Source of the DNA: Desulfobacteraceae bacterium 4572_130
Lineage (GTDB): Bacteria > Desulfobacterota > Desulfobacteria > Desulfobacterales > Desulfobacteraceae
Direction: 5' to 3'
Assembly (NCBI GenBank): GCA_002084425.1
Contig: NBLN01000016.1
Coordinates: forward strand, 1 to 64,000
DNA: 64,000 nt
The notes beneath the pieces are model-generated. The model saw only the letters and a program-made list of their open reading frames with translations. It was not told the origin of the DNA and searched no databases. The first letter of the stretch is position 1, and every line of letters starts with the position of its first letter. A program made the position numbers and the translations under genes. This document shows, one piece after another, positions 8,297-17,523 of this stretch.

Positions 8297-11086
8297 TTAA
8301 ACTGCACCATCAAAAATTTTAATAAGAAGTATTACAGCATCCCGCATTTCAGGATGCTGTCTTTTTAAAATAAGAGCATTTTTATTTGATTTTAAATAAT
8401 CCAATGCAACTTTGTAGGGTGTGAAAAAATTTAAGGAAATTTTTTTTTGCTCAATTTTTTTTTCTGCTGCCTTAAGTGCTTTTTGTATAATTTTAATATT
8501 CCCAGAATAAAACACACCTTTTAATAAATAATGAATGGTTTTTTTAGATGGATTTTCCCAATATCCTATAATTATATCTATTATGCCTAATACTGATTTA
8601 TTTTTTTTAATAACTAATTTACTTAATGCAATTGCAATAACCGCACTTTGCCCAACACTAGTCTTATCGTCATAAAGTTTTTTTATTAGGAGTTTAACTG
8701 CTCTTTCACTACCTATTTTTCCCAAAGCAGTGGCTGCACTTCCTCTTACATCATTTGCTGTATCATTTAAACATTGAATTAATGAATCAATTGCTTTTTC
8801 ACTACCTATTCTTCCAAGAGCAGTAGCTGCACTCCATCTTACATTATCTGCCGTATCATTTAAACTTTGAATTAATGAATTAACTGCTGTTTCACTACCT
8901 ATTTTTCCAAGAGCTGTGGCTGCACTTCCTCTTACATTGTTTGCTGTATCATTTAAACTTTGAATTAATGAATTAACTGCTGTTTCACTACCTATTTTTC
9001 CAAGAGCAGTAGCTGCACTTCCTCTGTTAACTATAGCTTTATCATTTAATAATCTAATAAGTGGTTCAACTGCTGTTTCACTACCTATTTTCCCAAGAGC
9101 TGTGGCAGCACTTCCTCTTACATAATTTGCTGTATCATTTAAACATTGAATTAATGAATTAACTGCTGTTTCACTACCTATATTACCAAGAGCTGTGGCT
9201 GCACTTCCTCTTACATTACTTGGCGTATCATTTAAACATTGAATCAACAAATCAATCTCTTTTTCACTACCTATTTTTCCAAGGACAATAATAAAGTACT
9301 GTTTTCTCCATATTTCCTTGGTTGTATTTAAAAAATCAACTAATTCTCTTACCATGTTTTCATCTTTGGATTGGCTGATTATATATGCTGTTATTCTCAT
9401 TGCATCATGGTTTGTTTCTTTTTTCAAAATTTTAAGAAGTACTTGTTTTGCATTTATTATTTTACTTGAATCAATTTCATTATTCATTAAAATATTTTTA
9501 GTTTTGCTATATCCTTTTTGGGCTAATTCTTTTTGTCCAAGTTTTTCCAAAGCTAAAGCTTTGTTAAATATAGCTACTACATTAGTATTATCAAGAGAAC
9601 ATGCCTCTTTAAAAGCCTTTACAGCTTCATCATGTCGTTTTAATTTATTCCCTAGAAAAAAACCTTTATGTATAAAATAATTTGCATCTGATTTGTATTT
9701 ATAATCAATATCTCGAACAATTTTTAATATAAGATCATCAGTATCTAAATCTAATGACAACCTATCAAATTCTCTGTTATATTTTTCTCCTTCCTTACTA
9801 ACAGCAATAACATACTCCATAAATTCATCAATATCTTCTGATACTTCATTAATACCTTTATGAAGTTTTTGATTTAATTCCTCCCAAATTTGATCTCTTT
9901 CTTTTTCTGAATCATACCAAGCAGAAAAAAATTCAAGTAAATACTGGATTTGGCCTCTTGCTGCTCTTGAATGATTCATTTGATGCCATATTCTAAAAAA
10001 TCTTTCAGGTATAATATAAATAGTCTTTTTGTTTTGACGCTTTTCACGGCGTACATACCCAGAATTGTCCAACCGTGATAATATACTACGAACTTTTTTA
10101 GATTCCATACGAAGCTTTTTAGAAAGTTCACTAGGAGTGCAGCCTTCAGACATAAGTGCCATAGTTTCAAGTATTTCTCCTTCTTGATGAGAAATATCAT
10201 TCATTCTGTCCTGATAAAAAGGTGTTATCTGATCTAATAAAAATTCTATTTCCAATTTAATTCCTGAAATATTCTTATTTGAAACAAGATCATAAAGCAT
10301 AACTGCAAGACGAGGATTTCCACCAGTAAAATGATAAATTGCTGATATTCTGGAACGAACATTATAAAGATGTTTTTTAACAACTTTATTTTTATTTAAC
10401 TCTGAAATTTTTTCTAACATTTGAAATTGTTCATTTTGTGTTAAATCTTTAATCAAACTTACATTAAAAAATTCAAAAAATGGTTCTTCAGGTTTTGTTA
10501 CAGCATTTAAATATGTAGGTGATGTAAACAATGTTATAAGCCAGTTCTCTTCCATTAAAATTTTTCTAAGTAAATGAATTTCTGTTTTTGCTTTTATCTG
10601 TTTTTCAAAAATACGATTAACATTTTCAATAATTAACAAAATTTTTTTATTGGATTTTAAACAAAATTTTCTAAATGCATCTAAGCTGATGTCAACTACT
10701 TGTTCATTGTCATCATTATATTGTATATCATCATAAATTTGGTTTAAAAACTTATCCTTTAACTCTTCACTTAAAATTTTTAATGCTTCCAGTAAAATAT
10801 CTGCAACACTGGATAATTTATAAAATTCTTCAGGAAATGTAATTGTATGCCATTGTTTATTTAGCCCAGCATCTTTAATAATACGATTTTTAACAATCTG
10901 AGTTAAAAAAGTTTTTCCAATACCTCTTGGACCTATAAAAAGATAATGTTGTCGTGAAATGCTGTTCTTACAATTTTTTAATCCTGTAAGAATTTTTTTC
11001 ACTAATGGTTCTCTTGCAACAAGAATAGATTCAAGAACATTGGAATCTATTTGCTGGGGACGATAAAGAGGAATTTTTTGAGTCAT
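8297..11086 (-). CDS. AAA/STAND-like ATPase with winged helix, TPR and HEAT repeats
   Basis: A 929-residue multidomain protein. Residues 1-300 form an AAA/ORC-like ATPase (Walker A GPRGIGKT at 52-59, Walker B LLIIENV). About 310-375 look like a winged helix-turn-helix, and about 460-530 contain TPR-like helices. Near 590-820 there are seven or more HEAT-like repeats of 31 residues (consensus IGSE.AV..LI..LND...VRGSAATALGK). The architecture suggests a signal-sensing or scaffold ATPase. No effector domain is recognisable, so no function is assigned. It starts two bases after the stop of the upstream ATPase gene, so the two surely form an operon. Confidence 0.8.
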   Translation of the reverse strand: MTQKIPLYRPQQIDSNVLESILVAREPLVKKILTGLKNCKNSISRQHYLFIGPRGIGKTFLTQIVKNRIIKDAGLNKQWHTITFPEEFYKLSSVADILLEALKILSEELKDKFLNQIYDDIQYNDDNEQVVDISLDAFRKFCLKSNKKILLIIENVNRIFEKQIKAKTEIHLLRKILMEENWLITLFTSPTYLNAVTKPEEPFFEFFNVSLIKDLTQNEQFQMLEKISELNKNKVVKKHLYNVRSRISAIYHFTGGNPRLAVMLYDLVSNKNISGIKLEIEFLLDQITPFYQDRMNDISHQEGEILETMALMSEGCTPSELSKKLRMESKKVRSILSRLDNSGYVRREKRQNKKTIYIIPERFFRIWHQMNHSRAARGQIQYLLEFFSAWYDSEKERDQIWEELNQKLHKGINEVSEDIDEFMEYVIAVSKEGEKYNREFDRLSLDLDTDDLILKIVRDIDYKYKSDANYFIHKGFFLGNKLKRHDEAVKAFKEACSLDNTNVVAIFNKALALEKLGQKELAQKGYSKTKNILMNNEIDSSKIINAKQVLLKILKKETNHDAMRITAYIISQSKDENMVRELVDFLNTTKEIWRKQYFIIVLGKIGSEKEIDLLIQCLNDTPSNVRGSAATALGNIGSETAVNSLIQCLNDTANYVRGSAATALGKIGSETAVEPLIRLLNDKAIVNRGSAATALGKIGSETAVNSLIQSLNDTANNVRGSAATALGKIGSETAVNSLIQSLNDTADNVRWSAATALGRIGSEKAIDSLIQCLNDTANDVRGSAATALGKIGSERAVKLLIKKLYDDKTSVGQSAVIAIALSKLVIKKNKSVLGIIDIIIGYWENPSKKTIHYLLKGVFYSGNIKIIQKALKAAEKKIEQKKISLNFFTPYKVALDYLKSNKNALILKRQHPEMRDAVILLIKIFDGAV
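8700..9290 (-). repeat. 93-bp coding tandem repeats (HEAT units)
   Basis: The segment encoding the HEAT region consists of units of 93 bases, which recur in register (for example the CACTACCTAT core near 8707 and 8800). The units are very similar at the DNA level, pointing to recent duplication or gene conversion rather than ancient divergence. Confidence 0.8.
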
Positions 11087-11088
11087 AA

Positions 11089-12324
11089 CTAGTAAACCTC
11101 CTGATAACCATAATTATTTTTCCACCATAATTGTAAAACTCTGCTAAAAAAACTGTATTTCTGCTTTATTTCCTTTAAATAAAAATCATTTTCAAGACGA
11201 GCCATTAAATCTGAAAAATTATCATAACTCTTGTTATCAGGTGAAAGATTCGTTTTTCTAAGAAAAATTTGATAAAGAGTTTCTTTTTTCACAGAATGGC
11301 TAGTTTGAGATAAAAAATTCAATATTGATTTTGCAGCATCACCATCTAAATCAAAATAATATTGATCAATGCGACTTCTATAATGCTGAAAAGTTATTGA
11401 AGTAGCACCAGAAAGCAAATCCTCTTCAAATATTTTCAAAATATTATCTTTAGTAATTTTTTTAATATTATTTTCCTGTTGATGCTCTAAAATAGCATTT
11501 AAAAATACAGCTAGAAGATAAGGAATAGGCGCTCCCACAAGTTCAAGAATAAAATCAACTAGTTCATCTGATATTTTAAATTTTTGATTTCCAGAAATAA
11601 TTTCATTGGCAAATGTTTCTTTAATAAATTGCCCTGCTGTTTTTCTGGAAAACACATTAACTTTTTGGACAAACAAATCATTTATTGTATCAACCAAATT
11701 TAATTTATTTAATGTGGAAACAAGATTAATAGAGCCACCAACAACAAATCTGGTTTGTGTTTCAGAAGCAATTCGAATACTTCTAAACCATCGAAGCAGC
11801 TTTTCTGCTTCCTTAATATCATTTTTTGCTATATGGTTAATCATAATGGGAAATTCATCAATAATTAAAAGTAAACGTGGAGTGTTTGTTGATAAAAGTG
11901 ATAAAAGTTCCTCACCATAGGATTCCCAATTTTGAACAATCTCTGTGTGTTTACGCAACTCAATTTTTAATCCTCCAATATCAATATTAGATATTGAATC
12001 ACGCAAAAAACTAAAAAAATATTTTTTCTTATTCCAAAGAGAAACAATCTTTTTGCGAAAGGAACTTTTTTTATAAAGCTTTGCTGTAAGCTCAACTATA
12101 AAATTTGATGGAGATGTAATAGGCTCAACATTTAAAATAACTGGCTCAAAAAATTTTTGTGGATTATCAGCCAAACAATACATAGCACCTGTTTTGCCAA
12201 ATCGACGCGGTGCAGTAAGCAAAATGTTATCCTTTTCTAATTTGCGCCATAAATTTTTAATAAGCACTTTTTGTCCAAAATAATCTTTTCCCCTTGGCAC
12301 ATTACCAATTACTAATTTATGCAT
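11089..12324 (-). CDS. Predicted archaeal-type AAA ATPase (PF01637-like)
   Basis: A 411-residue ATPase with PRGKDYFGQ near the N-terminus, Walker A in APRRFGKTGA, Walker B in LLLIIDEFP and a sensor-type GGSINL. A winged-helix-like C-terminal region follows. This matches the 'ATPase domain predominantly from Archaea' group, in which Walker A is preceded by PRR/PRG. Families of this kind include signalling NTPases and parts of mobile elements. A good ribosome binding site (AGGAGA) precedes the ATG. It is the first gene of a two-gene operon with the HEAT-repeat ATPase, and three phased TTGCGCAA palindromes lie upstream. Confidence 0.82.
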   Translation of the reverse strand: MHKLVIGNVPRGKDYFGQKVLIKNLWRKLEKDNILLTAPRRFGKTGAMYCLADNPQKFFEPVILNVEPITSPSNFIVELTAKLYKKSSFRKKIVSLWNKKKYFFSFLRDSISNIDIGGLKIELRKHTEIVQNWESYGEELLSLLSTNTPRLLLIIDEFPIMINHIAKNDIKEAEKLLRWFRSIRIASETQTRFVVGGSINLVSTLNKLNLVDTINDLFVQKVNVFSRKTAGQFIKETFANEIISGNQKFKISDELVDFILELVGAPIPYLLAVFLNAILEHQQENNIKKITKDNILKIFEEDLLSGATSITFQHYRSRIDQYYFDLDGDAAKSILNFLSQTSHSVKKETLYQIFLRKTNLSPDNKSYDNFSDLMARLENDFYLKEIKQKYSFFSRVLQLWWKNNYGYQEVY

Positions 12325-12367
12325 TTATATAATCTCCTGATTACTAGTTACCGAAGCAACATTTTTA

Positions 12368-12407
12368 TTGCGCAACAAAAACGTTGCGCAACATATTTCT
12401 TGCGCAA
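12368..12407. promoter_or_regulatory. Three phased TTGCGCAA palindromes (16-bp period)
   Basis: Perfect TTGCGCAA palindromes occur at 12368-12375, 12384-12391 and 12400-12407, exactly 16 bases apart, each followed by CA. They lie 44-83 bases upstream of the first ATPase start. This GC-rich patterned block stands out in AT-rich surroundings and is most simply an operator array for cooperative repressor binding; an iteron-like site is an alternative. Confidence 0.65.
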
Positions 12408-12537
12408 CAAAATATTGTATTTTTTATTTTGAGTCAATAATTTTTTATAATTATATACTTGGGGAAATATTTTTTTTAAATGAGGGGAATAAAGGCAAAC
12501 ATAAGTTTTATTTGCCTTAAAGAAGAGTTTTTATAAG

Positions 12538-12561
12538 CTTATCAAATTTTATTTTGATAAG
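12538..12561 (-). terminator. Possible transcription-end hairpin after the AI-2E family gene
   Basis: CTTATCAAA (12538-12546) pairs perfectly with TTTGATAAG (12553-12561). A second inverted repeat, AAGGCAAA/TTTGCCTT, lies at 12492-12518. No clean U-run follows on the minus strand, so termination is only plausible. Confidence 0.4.
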
Positions 12562-12589
12562 TTATAATATTTTTAAGGATTTCTTTAAT

Positions 12590-13684
12590 TTATAAACTAT
12601 CCTGATTTTTTAAAAAAGAGTGGAATTCAAGGTCATAAATATATAAAAGCACCATAGTAAGAGCAAATATTAAAGGTCCATAAAGTAAACCTGACAAACC
12701 AAATAAATTCATTCCACCAATAATTGATAAAAATATAACAAGTGTATTCATATCAGAAGATCCTTTCATAAAAACAGGACGCACAAAATTATCAATCATA
12801 CCAACTATAAATATTGACCAGATAATCATAAAAACAGCATATTTCCAAGCACCTATAAAAAAAAGAAATAAACTTGCAGGAATCCATATAAGGGCTGTGC
12901 CAACCATAGGAATAAGAGAGGCAAAAGACATTACAGCACCCCAAAAAAATCCAGGTAAACCACAAATTGCAAAAGCAATTCCTCCTGCAATTCCTTGAGC
13001 TAAACTTGTAACAATACTTCCAAGTAATGCTGACTTTGAAACAGTTTTTATTTTTTCTATAATCATATTTTCATGTTCAGAACAAAGAGGTATAAGGTGA
13101 AAAATATAGTTAAAAAGTCTTTTTTGCTCTTGAACAACAAAAAAAAATACAAAAATCATAAGAAAAAATTTCCCAATCACACTGGAAATATTTTTAATAA
13201 TATACCCGCTTTGATTTACAAGAAACTCTCCTGCATGGGAACTTAAATTTAGTAATATTGAATAAACATCAATGTTTTTAAATAAACTGTCTGCCATATG
13301 TTTTTCCAGAAAAATTAAACACTTAGAAATAACAGGAAGTTCTAGAAATTTTTCAAGATTACCTGCATTAATCCATGCACTGGTTGAATTAAAAAAAACA
13401 ATACCCTGGGTGATTACAGATGAAATAATCAGTAAAAATGGTATAATTATTACAAGGGTTAAAACAATACATAGAAAAAAAGCAGCAAGATTTTTATTTT
13501 TAATCTTTTTCCTAGTCCACTGATATAAAGGATTTGTTATAATTGCCAGAATTATGGCAAAAATTACAGGATTAAGATAAATATATATCATTTTATAGCA
13601 GGCAAAAATAGCCAGTGTTATTAACAAAAAAAGAAAATAATGACTAATATTTAAATTTTTATTTTGCCCTGATTGTACTTTCAA
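12590..13684 (-). CDS. AI-2E family transporter (PerM/YdiK-like)
   Basis: A 364-residue polytopic membrane protein with about seven to eight hydrophobic segments. It has the conserved region of the AI-2E exporter family (PF01594), including LAQGIAGGIAFAICGLPG and SLIPMVGTALIWIP. The family includes exporters, sodium/proton antiporters and proteins of unknown role, so the substrate is open. The 5' end overlaps the 3' end of mqnB by 26 bases, which suggests coupled translation. No better downstream start is visible. Confidence 0.85.
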   Translation of the reverse strand: MKVQSGQNKNLNISHYFLFLLITLAIFACYKMIYIYLNPVIFAIILAIITNPLYQWTRKKIKNKNLAAFFLCIVLTLVIIIPFLLIISSVITQGIVFFNSTSAWINAGNLEKFLELPVISKCLIFLEKHMADSLFKNIDVYSILLNLSSHAGEFLVNQSGYIIKNISSVIGKFFLMIFVFFFVVQEQKRLFNYIFHLIPLCSEHENMIIEKIKTVSKSALLGSIVTSLAQGIAGGIAFAICGLPGFFWGAVMSFASLIPMVGTALIWIPASLFLFFIGAWKYAVFMIIWSIFIVGMIDNFVRPVFMKGSSDMNTLVIFLSIIGGMNLFGLSGLLYGPLIFALTMVLLYIYDLEFHSFLKNQDSL

Positions 13685-14429
13685 AACACTTATCTCCTTT
13701 TTCTAAAAATACTGCTAAAGCCTGAGAAGCTCTTTGGGCTGCCAGAGAAATTTTCCATGTGCTTTTATCTCTTTTACCAACATAATTTGATCCAGCTCTT
13801 ATTTCCAAAAAATTTGTTTTATAAATAGCTGCAACATGAGCTGCTCCAGAACCTTCCATAGATTCCATGCAAGCATTAAAATCTAAAAAAAATTTATGAG
13901 CTGTATTTTTTGTTGCAGTTATTGAAGATACTGTAATAAATGCTCCCTTTGTTACATTACAAATCCTTGGAGCAAAATAATTTGATAATATATTAAAGGC
14001 ATGAACAGCAAAATCAGAATTAACTGAAAAAATTCCCTTTCTAGTTAATTTATCATCTTTTAAAAGATTAAAAGGTAAAGGAGCGAGATCAAATGAACTA
14101 TCTCCAGTTTCTATTCCTGCATGTATATATGTTTCAGAATCAGCAACACCAATATCACCAATTTTAAGTGAGGTTTGTTTGAAAATGCCTCCTATTCCAA
14201 TTTGTATTACAATATCTGGTTTATGAAATTCCAGCAAACTTGTAAGTGTTTGAGCAGTATTTACAATTCCAACACCTGTAACTGCAATTTTCATAATTTT
14301 TTCTGCATATTTTGCAATAATAATAGTTTTGCCGGTACAAGATATTTTTTCAGATATAATCTTAGAAATTTTTAAAAATGGAGCTATTTCCATTTTTGTA
14401 GCAGCAAGTATAATAATATTAGTTTTCAT
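13659..14429 (-). CDS. mqnB: Futalosine hydrolase-like nucleosidase
   Basis: A 256-residue protein of the nucleoside phosphorylase/hydrolase superfamily. The C-terminal part has the active-site region GSGAAHVAA preceded by MESMEG and followed by EIRAGSNYVGKRD, which resembles futalosine hydrolases (MqnB) more than MTA/SAH nucleosidases. MqnB releases hypoxanthine from futalosine in the alternative menaquinone pathway. The amidohydrolase at 15894 could supply futalosine by deaminating aminofutalosine. It overlaps aroQ by one base. A generic MTA/SAH nucleosidase is the alternative. Confidence 0.72.
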   Translation of the reverse strand: MKTNIIILAATKMEIAPFLKISKIISEKISCTGKTIIIAKYAEKIMKIAVTGVGIVNTAQTLTSLLEFHKPDIVIQIGIGGIFKQTSLKIGDIGVADSETYIHAGIETGDSSFDLAPLPFNLLKDDKLTRKGIFSVNSDFAVHAFNILSNYFAPRICNVTKGAFITVSSITATKNTAHKFFLDFNACMESMEGSGAAHVAAIYKTNFLEIRAGSNYVGKRDKSTWKISLAAQRASQALAVFLEKGDKCFESTIRAK

Positions 14430-14905
14430 TAGTTTTTATCTAGCTTATGACAGTTATTAAGCATTTCAGATATTCCTTTTAATGCCAAAAAATAACCCCT
14501 ATAACCTAATCCTACTATCTGTCCTGTAACAACACTTGAAATAACAGATTTAGATCTAAATTTTTCCCTTTTATAAATATTTGTAAGATGCACTTCTATT
14601 ATTGGTATGGAAAGCATTAAAAGAGCATCTTTAATTGCAATACTTGTATGTGTATATGCTGCCAGATTAATAATTATTCCATTATAATTTTCATTAAATG
14701 CCTGATGAATTTTTTCAATAATAGCTCCTTCATAATTTGACTGAAAAGTTATTACATCAATCCCAAAAATTTCACCTTGTTTTTTAAGATTTTCATTAAT
14801 CCTGGCAAGTGTATGTTTCCCATATATTTCAGGCTCTCTTTTCCCAAGCATATTTAAATTTGGCCCATGAATAACTAAAACTTTTAATTTATTTTTTTTT
14901 ATCAT
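14429..14905 (-). CDS. aroQ: Type II 3-dehydroquinate dehydratase
   Basis: A 158-residue AroQ enzyme that dehydrates 3-dehydroquinate in the shikimate pathway. The family pattern is clear: HGPNLNMLGKREPEIYG at the N-terminus with the catalytic tyrosine (Tyr28), AAYTHTSIAIKDA, and EVHLTN...RE.FR..S with the catalytic histidine. Shikimate-pathway chorismate also feeds futalosine menaquinone synthesis, which fits its overlap with mqnB. Confidence 0.95.
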   Translation of the reverse strand: MIKKNKLKVLVIHGPNLNMLGKREPEIYGKHTLARINENLKKQGEIFGIDVITFQSNYEGAIIEKIHQAFNENYNGIIINLAAYTHTSIAIKDALLMLSIPIIEVHLTNIYKREKFRSKSVISSVVTGQIVGLGYRGYFLALKGISEMLNNCHKLDKN

Positions 14906-14951
14906 TTTGATTCTTTTTTTATTCTTTTTAACATATAACTAGATGATAAGT

Positions 14952-15611
14952 TTACATCCCTATTATTTTTTGTTTTAAAGCTGAAATAGTCTCCTTATAA
15001 TTGGAAGTATTAAAAATAGCAGAACCTGCAACAAAAGATTGAGCTCCTGCTTGAGCTATTGTTTTAATAGTTGACATGCCTACTCCGCCATCAACTTGAA
15101 TTATTGCTTTGGATCCTTTTTTATTAATTAATGATTTAAGATTTTTAATTTTTTCAAGGCTTGATTTAATAAATTTCTGTCCTCCAAACCCAGGATTAAC
15201 GCTCATAACAACTAGAAAATCAATATCATTAATTATCCATTTGATTGATTCAATTGAAGTTGCAGGATTTAGGGCAACTCCTGCTTTAACATTAGAATTT
15301 TTAATAAGTTGTATAGTTCTATGAAGATGAGTACATGTTTCTGCATGAACAGATATAAAATCAGCGCCTGCATTTATAAATTCAGGTATAATATGATCTG
15401 GTTTTTCAATCATTAAATGAACATCAATAGGAAGATTTGTAACTTTTTTACATGCTTTAACAATTATTGAACCATATGATATAGTTGGTACAAATTGACC
15501 ATCCATAACATCAATATGTATCCAGTCAGCTCCTGCTTTTTCTACATTTTTTATTTCTTCTCCAAGTTTTGTAAAATCTGCTGAAAGTATTGATGGTGCT
15601 ATTATTCCCAT
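14952..15611 (-). CDS. rpe: Ribulose-phosphate 3-epimerase
   Basis: A 219-residue TIM-barrel epimerase interconverting ribulose 5-phosphate and xylulose 5-phosphate. Conserved segments are PSILSADF, HIDVMDGQFVP (metal-binding His and Asp), VHLMIEKP, SVNPGFGGQ.F and the phosphate-binding VDGGVG and VAGSAIF. Its length is normal. It lies upstream of aroQ on the same strand. Confidence 0.95.
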   Translation of the reverse strand: MGIIAPSILSADFTKLGEEIKNVEKAGADWIHIDVMDGQFVPTISYGSIIVKACKKVTNLPIDVHLMIEKPDHIIPEFINAGADFISVHAETCTHLHRTIQLIKNSNVKAGVALNPATSIESIKWIINDIDFLVVMSVNPGFGGQKFIKSSLEKIKNLKSLINKKGSKAIIQVDGGVGMSTIKTIAQAGAQSFVAGSAIFNTSNYKETISALKQKIIGM

Positions 15612-15694
15612 AATATATAATCCTTATAGTATGTTGAATTTAAATTTTAAAAATACCAAAGCCCAAAATAAATCCCAGGTTTAAATTGCCATGA

Positions 15695-15893
15695 TTATTT
15701 AATGTAGTACCCAATAACTTTCCATTTACCATCTTTATCCACCATAGAAGTTATTGTCTCAATTCCAGATTTTTTATTCTTAAATGATGTTTAAAACTGA
15801 ATAATCATATATTGACCATCTGAAACACCTGCTAAGGATCTCTTATATTGTTTTGATTTTATTTTTCCTGATTTTATTTTTTTTAACAGTATT
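15695..15893 (-). pseudogene. DUF4019-like gene remnant with internal stop
   Basis: The minus strand between rpe and the amidohydrolase reads as the C-terminal two thirds of a DUF4019-type protein: SLAGVSDGQYMIIQF, a TAA stop at 15791-15793, then TSFKNKKSGIETITSMV and DGKWKVIGYYIK ending at 15695. Both parts are in one frame, so a single nonsense change interrupts it. No start codon or signal peptide remains upstream. It is best read as a decayed gene. Confidence 0.6.
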
Positions 15894-17252
15894 TTAAAAT
15901 TTCCAGCTTTTTACAAAATCTTCAATTGTATTTAACATAAAAAGTTTTTTACAAATTTTTTCTGCCTGATTTATTGTATCTTTAATATTTATTGTTGTAA
16001 GCTTCCGATTTTGCATAAGTATTTTACCATCAACTATTGTGGTATGAACATTGTGACTGGTTGCTGAATAAACAATCTGACTGATAATATCTCTTTTAAT
16101 GCCAGGAGAAGTATGTATTTTTTTTAAATCCATTAAAATAATATCTGCTTTTTTACCTTTTTCAATACTTCCAAGTTCATGTTCCATTCCCATAGCTTTT
16201 GCTCCACCAAGTGTGGCAATTTCAAATATCTGCTCTGCTGGTAAAATTGTTGAAGAAGAAAGTCTTGCTTTTTGTATTAAAGCAGCATAACGCATCTCAG
16301 AAAAAATATCTAAATTATTATTACAAGCTGCACCATCTGATGCCAGGGACACATTTACTTTCATATTCAATAATTCAGGAATTCTAGCTATACCAGATGC
16401 AAGTTTTAGATTGCTTCCAGGACAATGAACTACTTTTGTTCCTGTATTCCTAAGTATTTTCATTTCATCTTGGTCAAGCCAAACACAATGGGCAAGAACA
16501 AGATTTTCTCCAGTAAGTCCTAATTTTTCTAAATATTTTATATTACGGGTGCCTCTTTCTTTTTCAACCAGTGCAATTTCTTCAATATTTTCTGAAGCAT
16601 GAGTATGAATCATAACATTATTATGCAATGCTATATCCCTTACTTTAAGAAGAAGGTCTTCACTACAGGAAACAACAAATCTCGGAGCAAAGGCATATTT
16701 TATTCTTCCATTTGCACAATCATGCCATTTATTCATTAAATCTATACTTTGTTTAATGGAATCTTCAGTATTTTCCATTAAGTCTTTGGGCACTTCTGTA
16801 CCATGATCCATCATACACTTTCCAACAACTGCACGATAACCAGTAGCTTTTACTGTTTCACATATTGCCTGGGTATGATTTACAGTTCCCATATCAATAA
16901 TTGAAGTTGTGCCTGACATTATAAGCTCTGCAATACCAAGTGTTGCAGAAATTTTATTAGACTCAAAAAAATGTCCTGCTTCTAAAGGCCAAATTATTTT
17001 TTTTAACCAATCTAAAAGTTCTAGATCATCTCCTAAATTGCGAAACAAAGTTTGAGTTAAATGAATATGAGGTTGAATAAAACCTGGTATTATAACAAGA
17101 TTAGAGGCATCAATTTCTTTTTCTGGAAAACATTTAATATTAGTCCCTATTTCCTTTATTTTATTATCTTGAATAAGAATATCAGATTTAAGAATTTCCC
17201 TGGCTGAATTCATTGTAATTATAATGCCATTTTTTATAAGAAGTTGTGCCAT
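15894..17252 (-). CDS. Amidohydrolase, MTA/SAH or aminofutalosine deaminase type
   Basis: A 452-residue metal-dependent deaminase of the amidohydrolase superfamily. Metal ligands appear in PHIHLTQ (His62, His64), HTHASE, LAHCVW and ASDGAACNNNLD. The best match is to 5-methylthioadenosine/S-adenosylhomocysteine deaminases, a group that includes aminofutalosine deaminases of the menaquinone pathway. With a probable mqnB nearby, aminofutalosine is a reasonable substrate, but SAH or MTA recycling is equally compatible with the sequence. Confidence 0.82.
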   Translation of the reverse strand: MAQLLIKNGIIITMNSAREILKSDILIQDNKIKEIGTNIKCFPEKEIDASNLVIIPGFIQPHIHLTQTLFRNLGDDLELLDWLKKIIWPLEAGHFFESNKISATLGIAELIMSGTTSIIDMGTVNHTQAICETVKATGYRAVVGKCMMDHGTEVPKDLMENTEDSIKQSIDLMNKWHDCANGRIKYAFAPRFVVSCSEDLLLKVRDIALHNNVMIHTHASENIEEIALVEKERGTRNIKYLEKLGLTGENLVLAHCVWLDQDEMKILRNTGTKVVHCPGSNLKLASGIARIPELLNMKVNVSLASDGAACNNNLDIFSEMRYAALIQKARLSSSTILPAEQIFEIATLGGAKAMGMEHELGSIEKGKKADIILMDLKKIHTSPGIKRDIISQIVYSATSHNVHTTIVDGKILMQNRKLTTINIKDTINQAEKICKKLFMLNTIEDFVKSWKF

Positions 17253-17410
17253 ATTTTTCCCTTTGTTTTATATAAAACAACCTATTATAATTACTTAATA
17301 TCTCCTTAAAGAGACAAAATATCATATTTTTTACAATGAATTGAAACCTTACATAAATAACATAAATCTAAATTTCATAGTTTATGTCATGGTATAAAAC
17401 TTGCTATTTA

Positions 17411-17440
17411 CTGTTTTATTACTTGACTGTTTTATTACTT
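17411..17440 (+). promoter_or_regulatory. 16-bp direct repeat and possible promoter of the TPR gene
   Basis: CTGTTTTATTACTT occurs twice with a 16-base period at 17411 and 17427. A TTGACT hexamer (17423-17428) lies 18 bases before TGTTAT (17447-17452), which together would make a sigma70-type promoter reading toward the TPR gene. The rest of 17253-17523 holds nothing else recognisable. Confidence 0.4.
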
Positions 17441-17523
17441 ATCGCTTGTTATAAAATAAACATTTTTGATAAAATAATTTAAAGCATAGATAAAAAGTTT
17501 TTACAACACCATGAAAAATAACT

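Noticed and set aside
8700-9290. Non-coding tandem repeats or CRISPR-like array
   Set aside because: The period is a multiple of three and encodes HEAT units in an intact frame.
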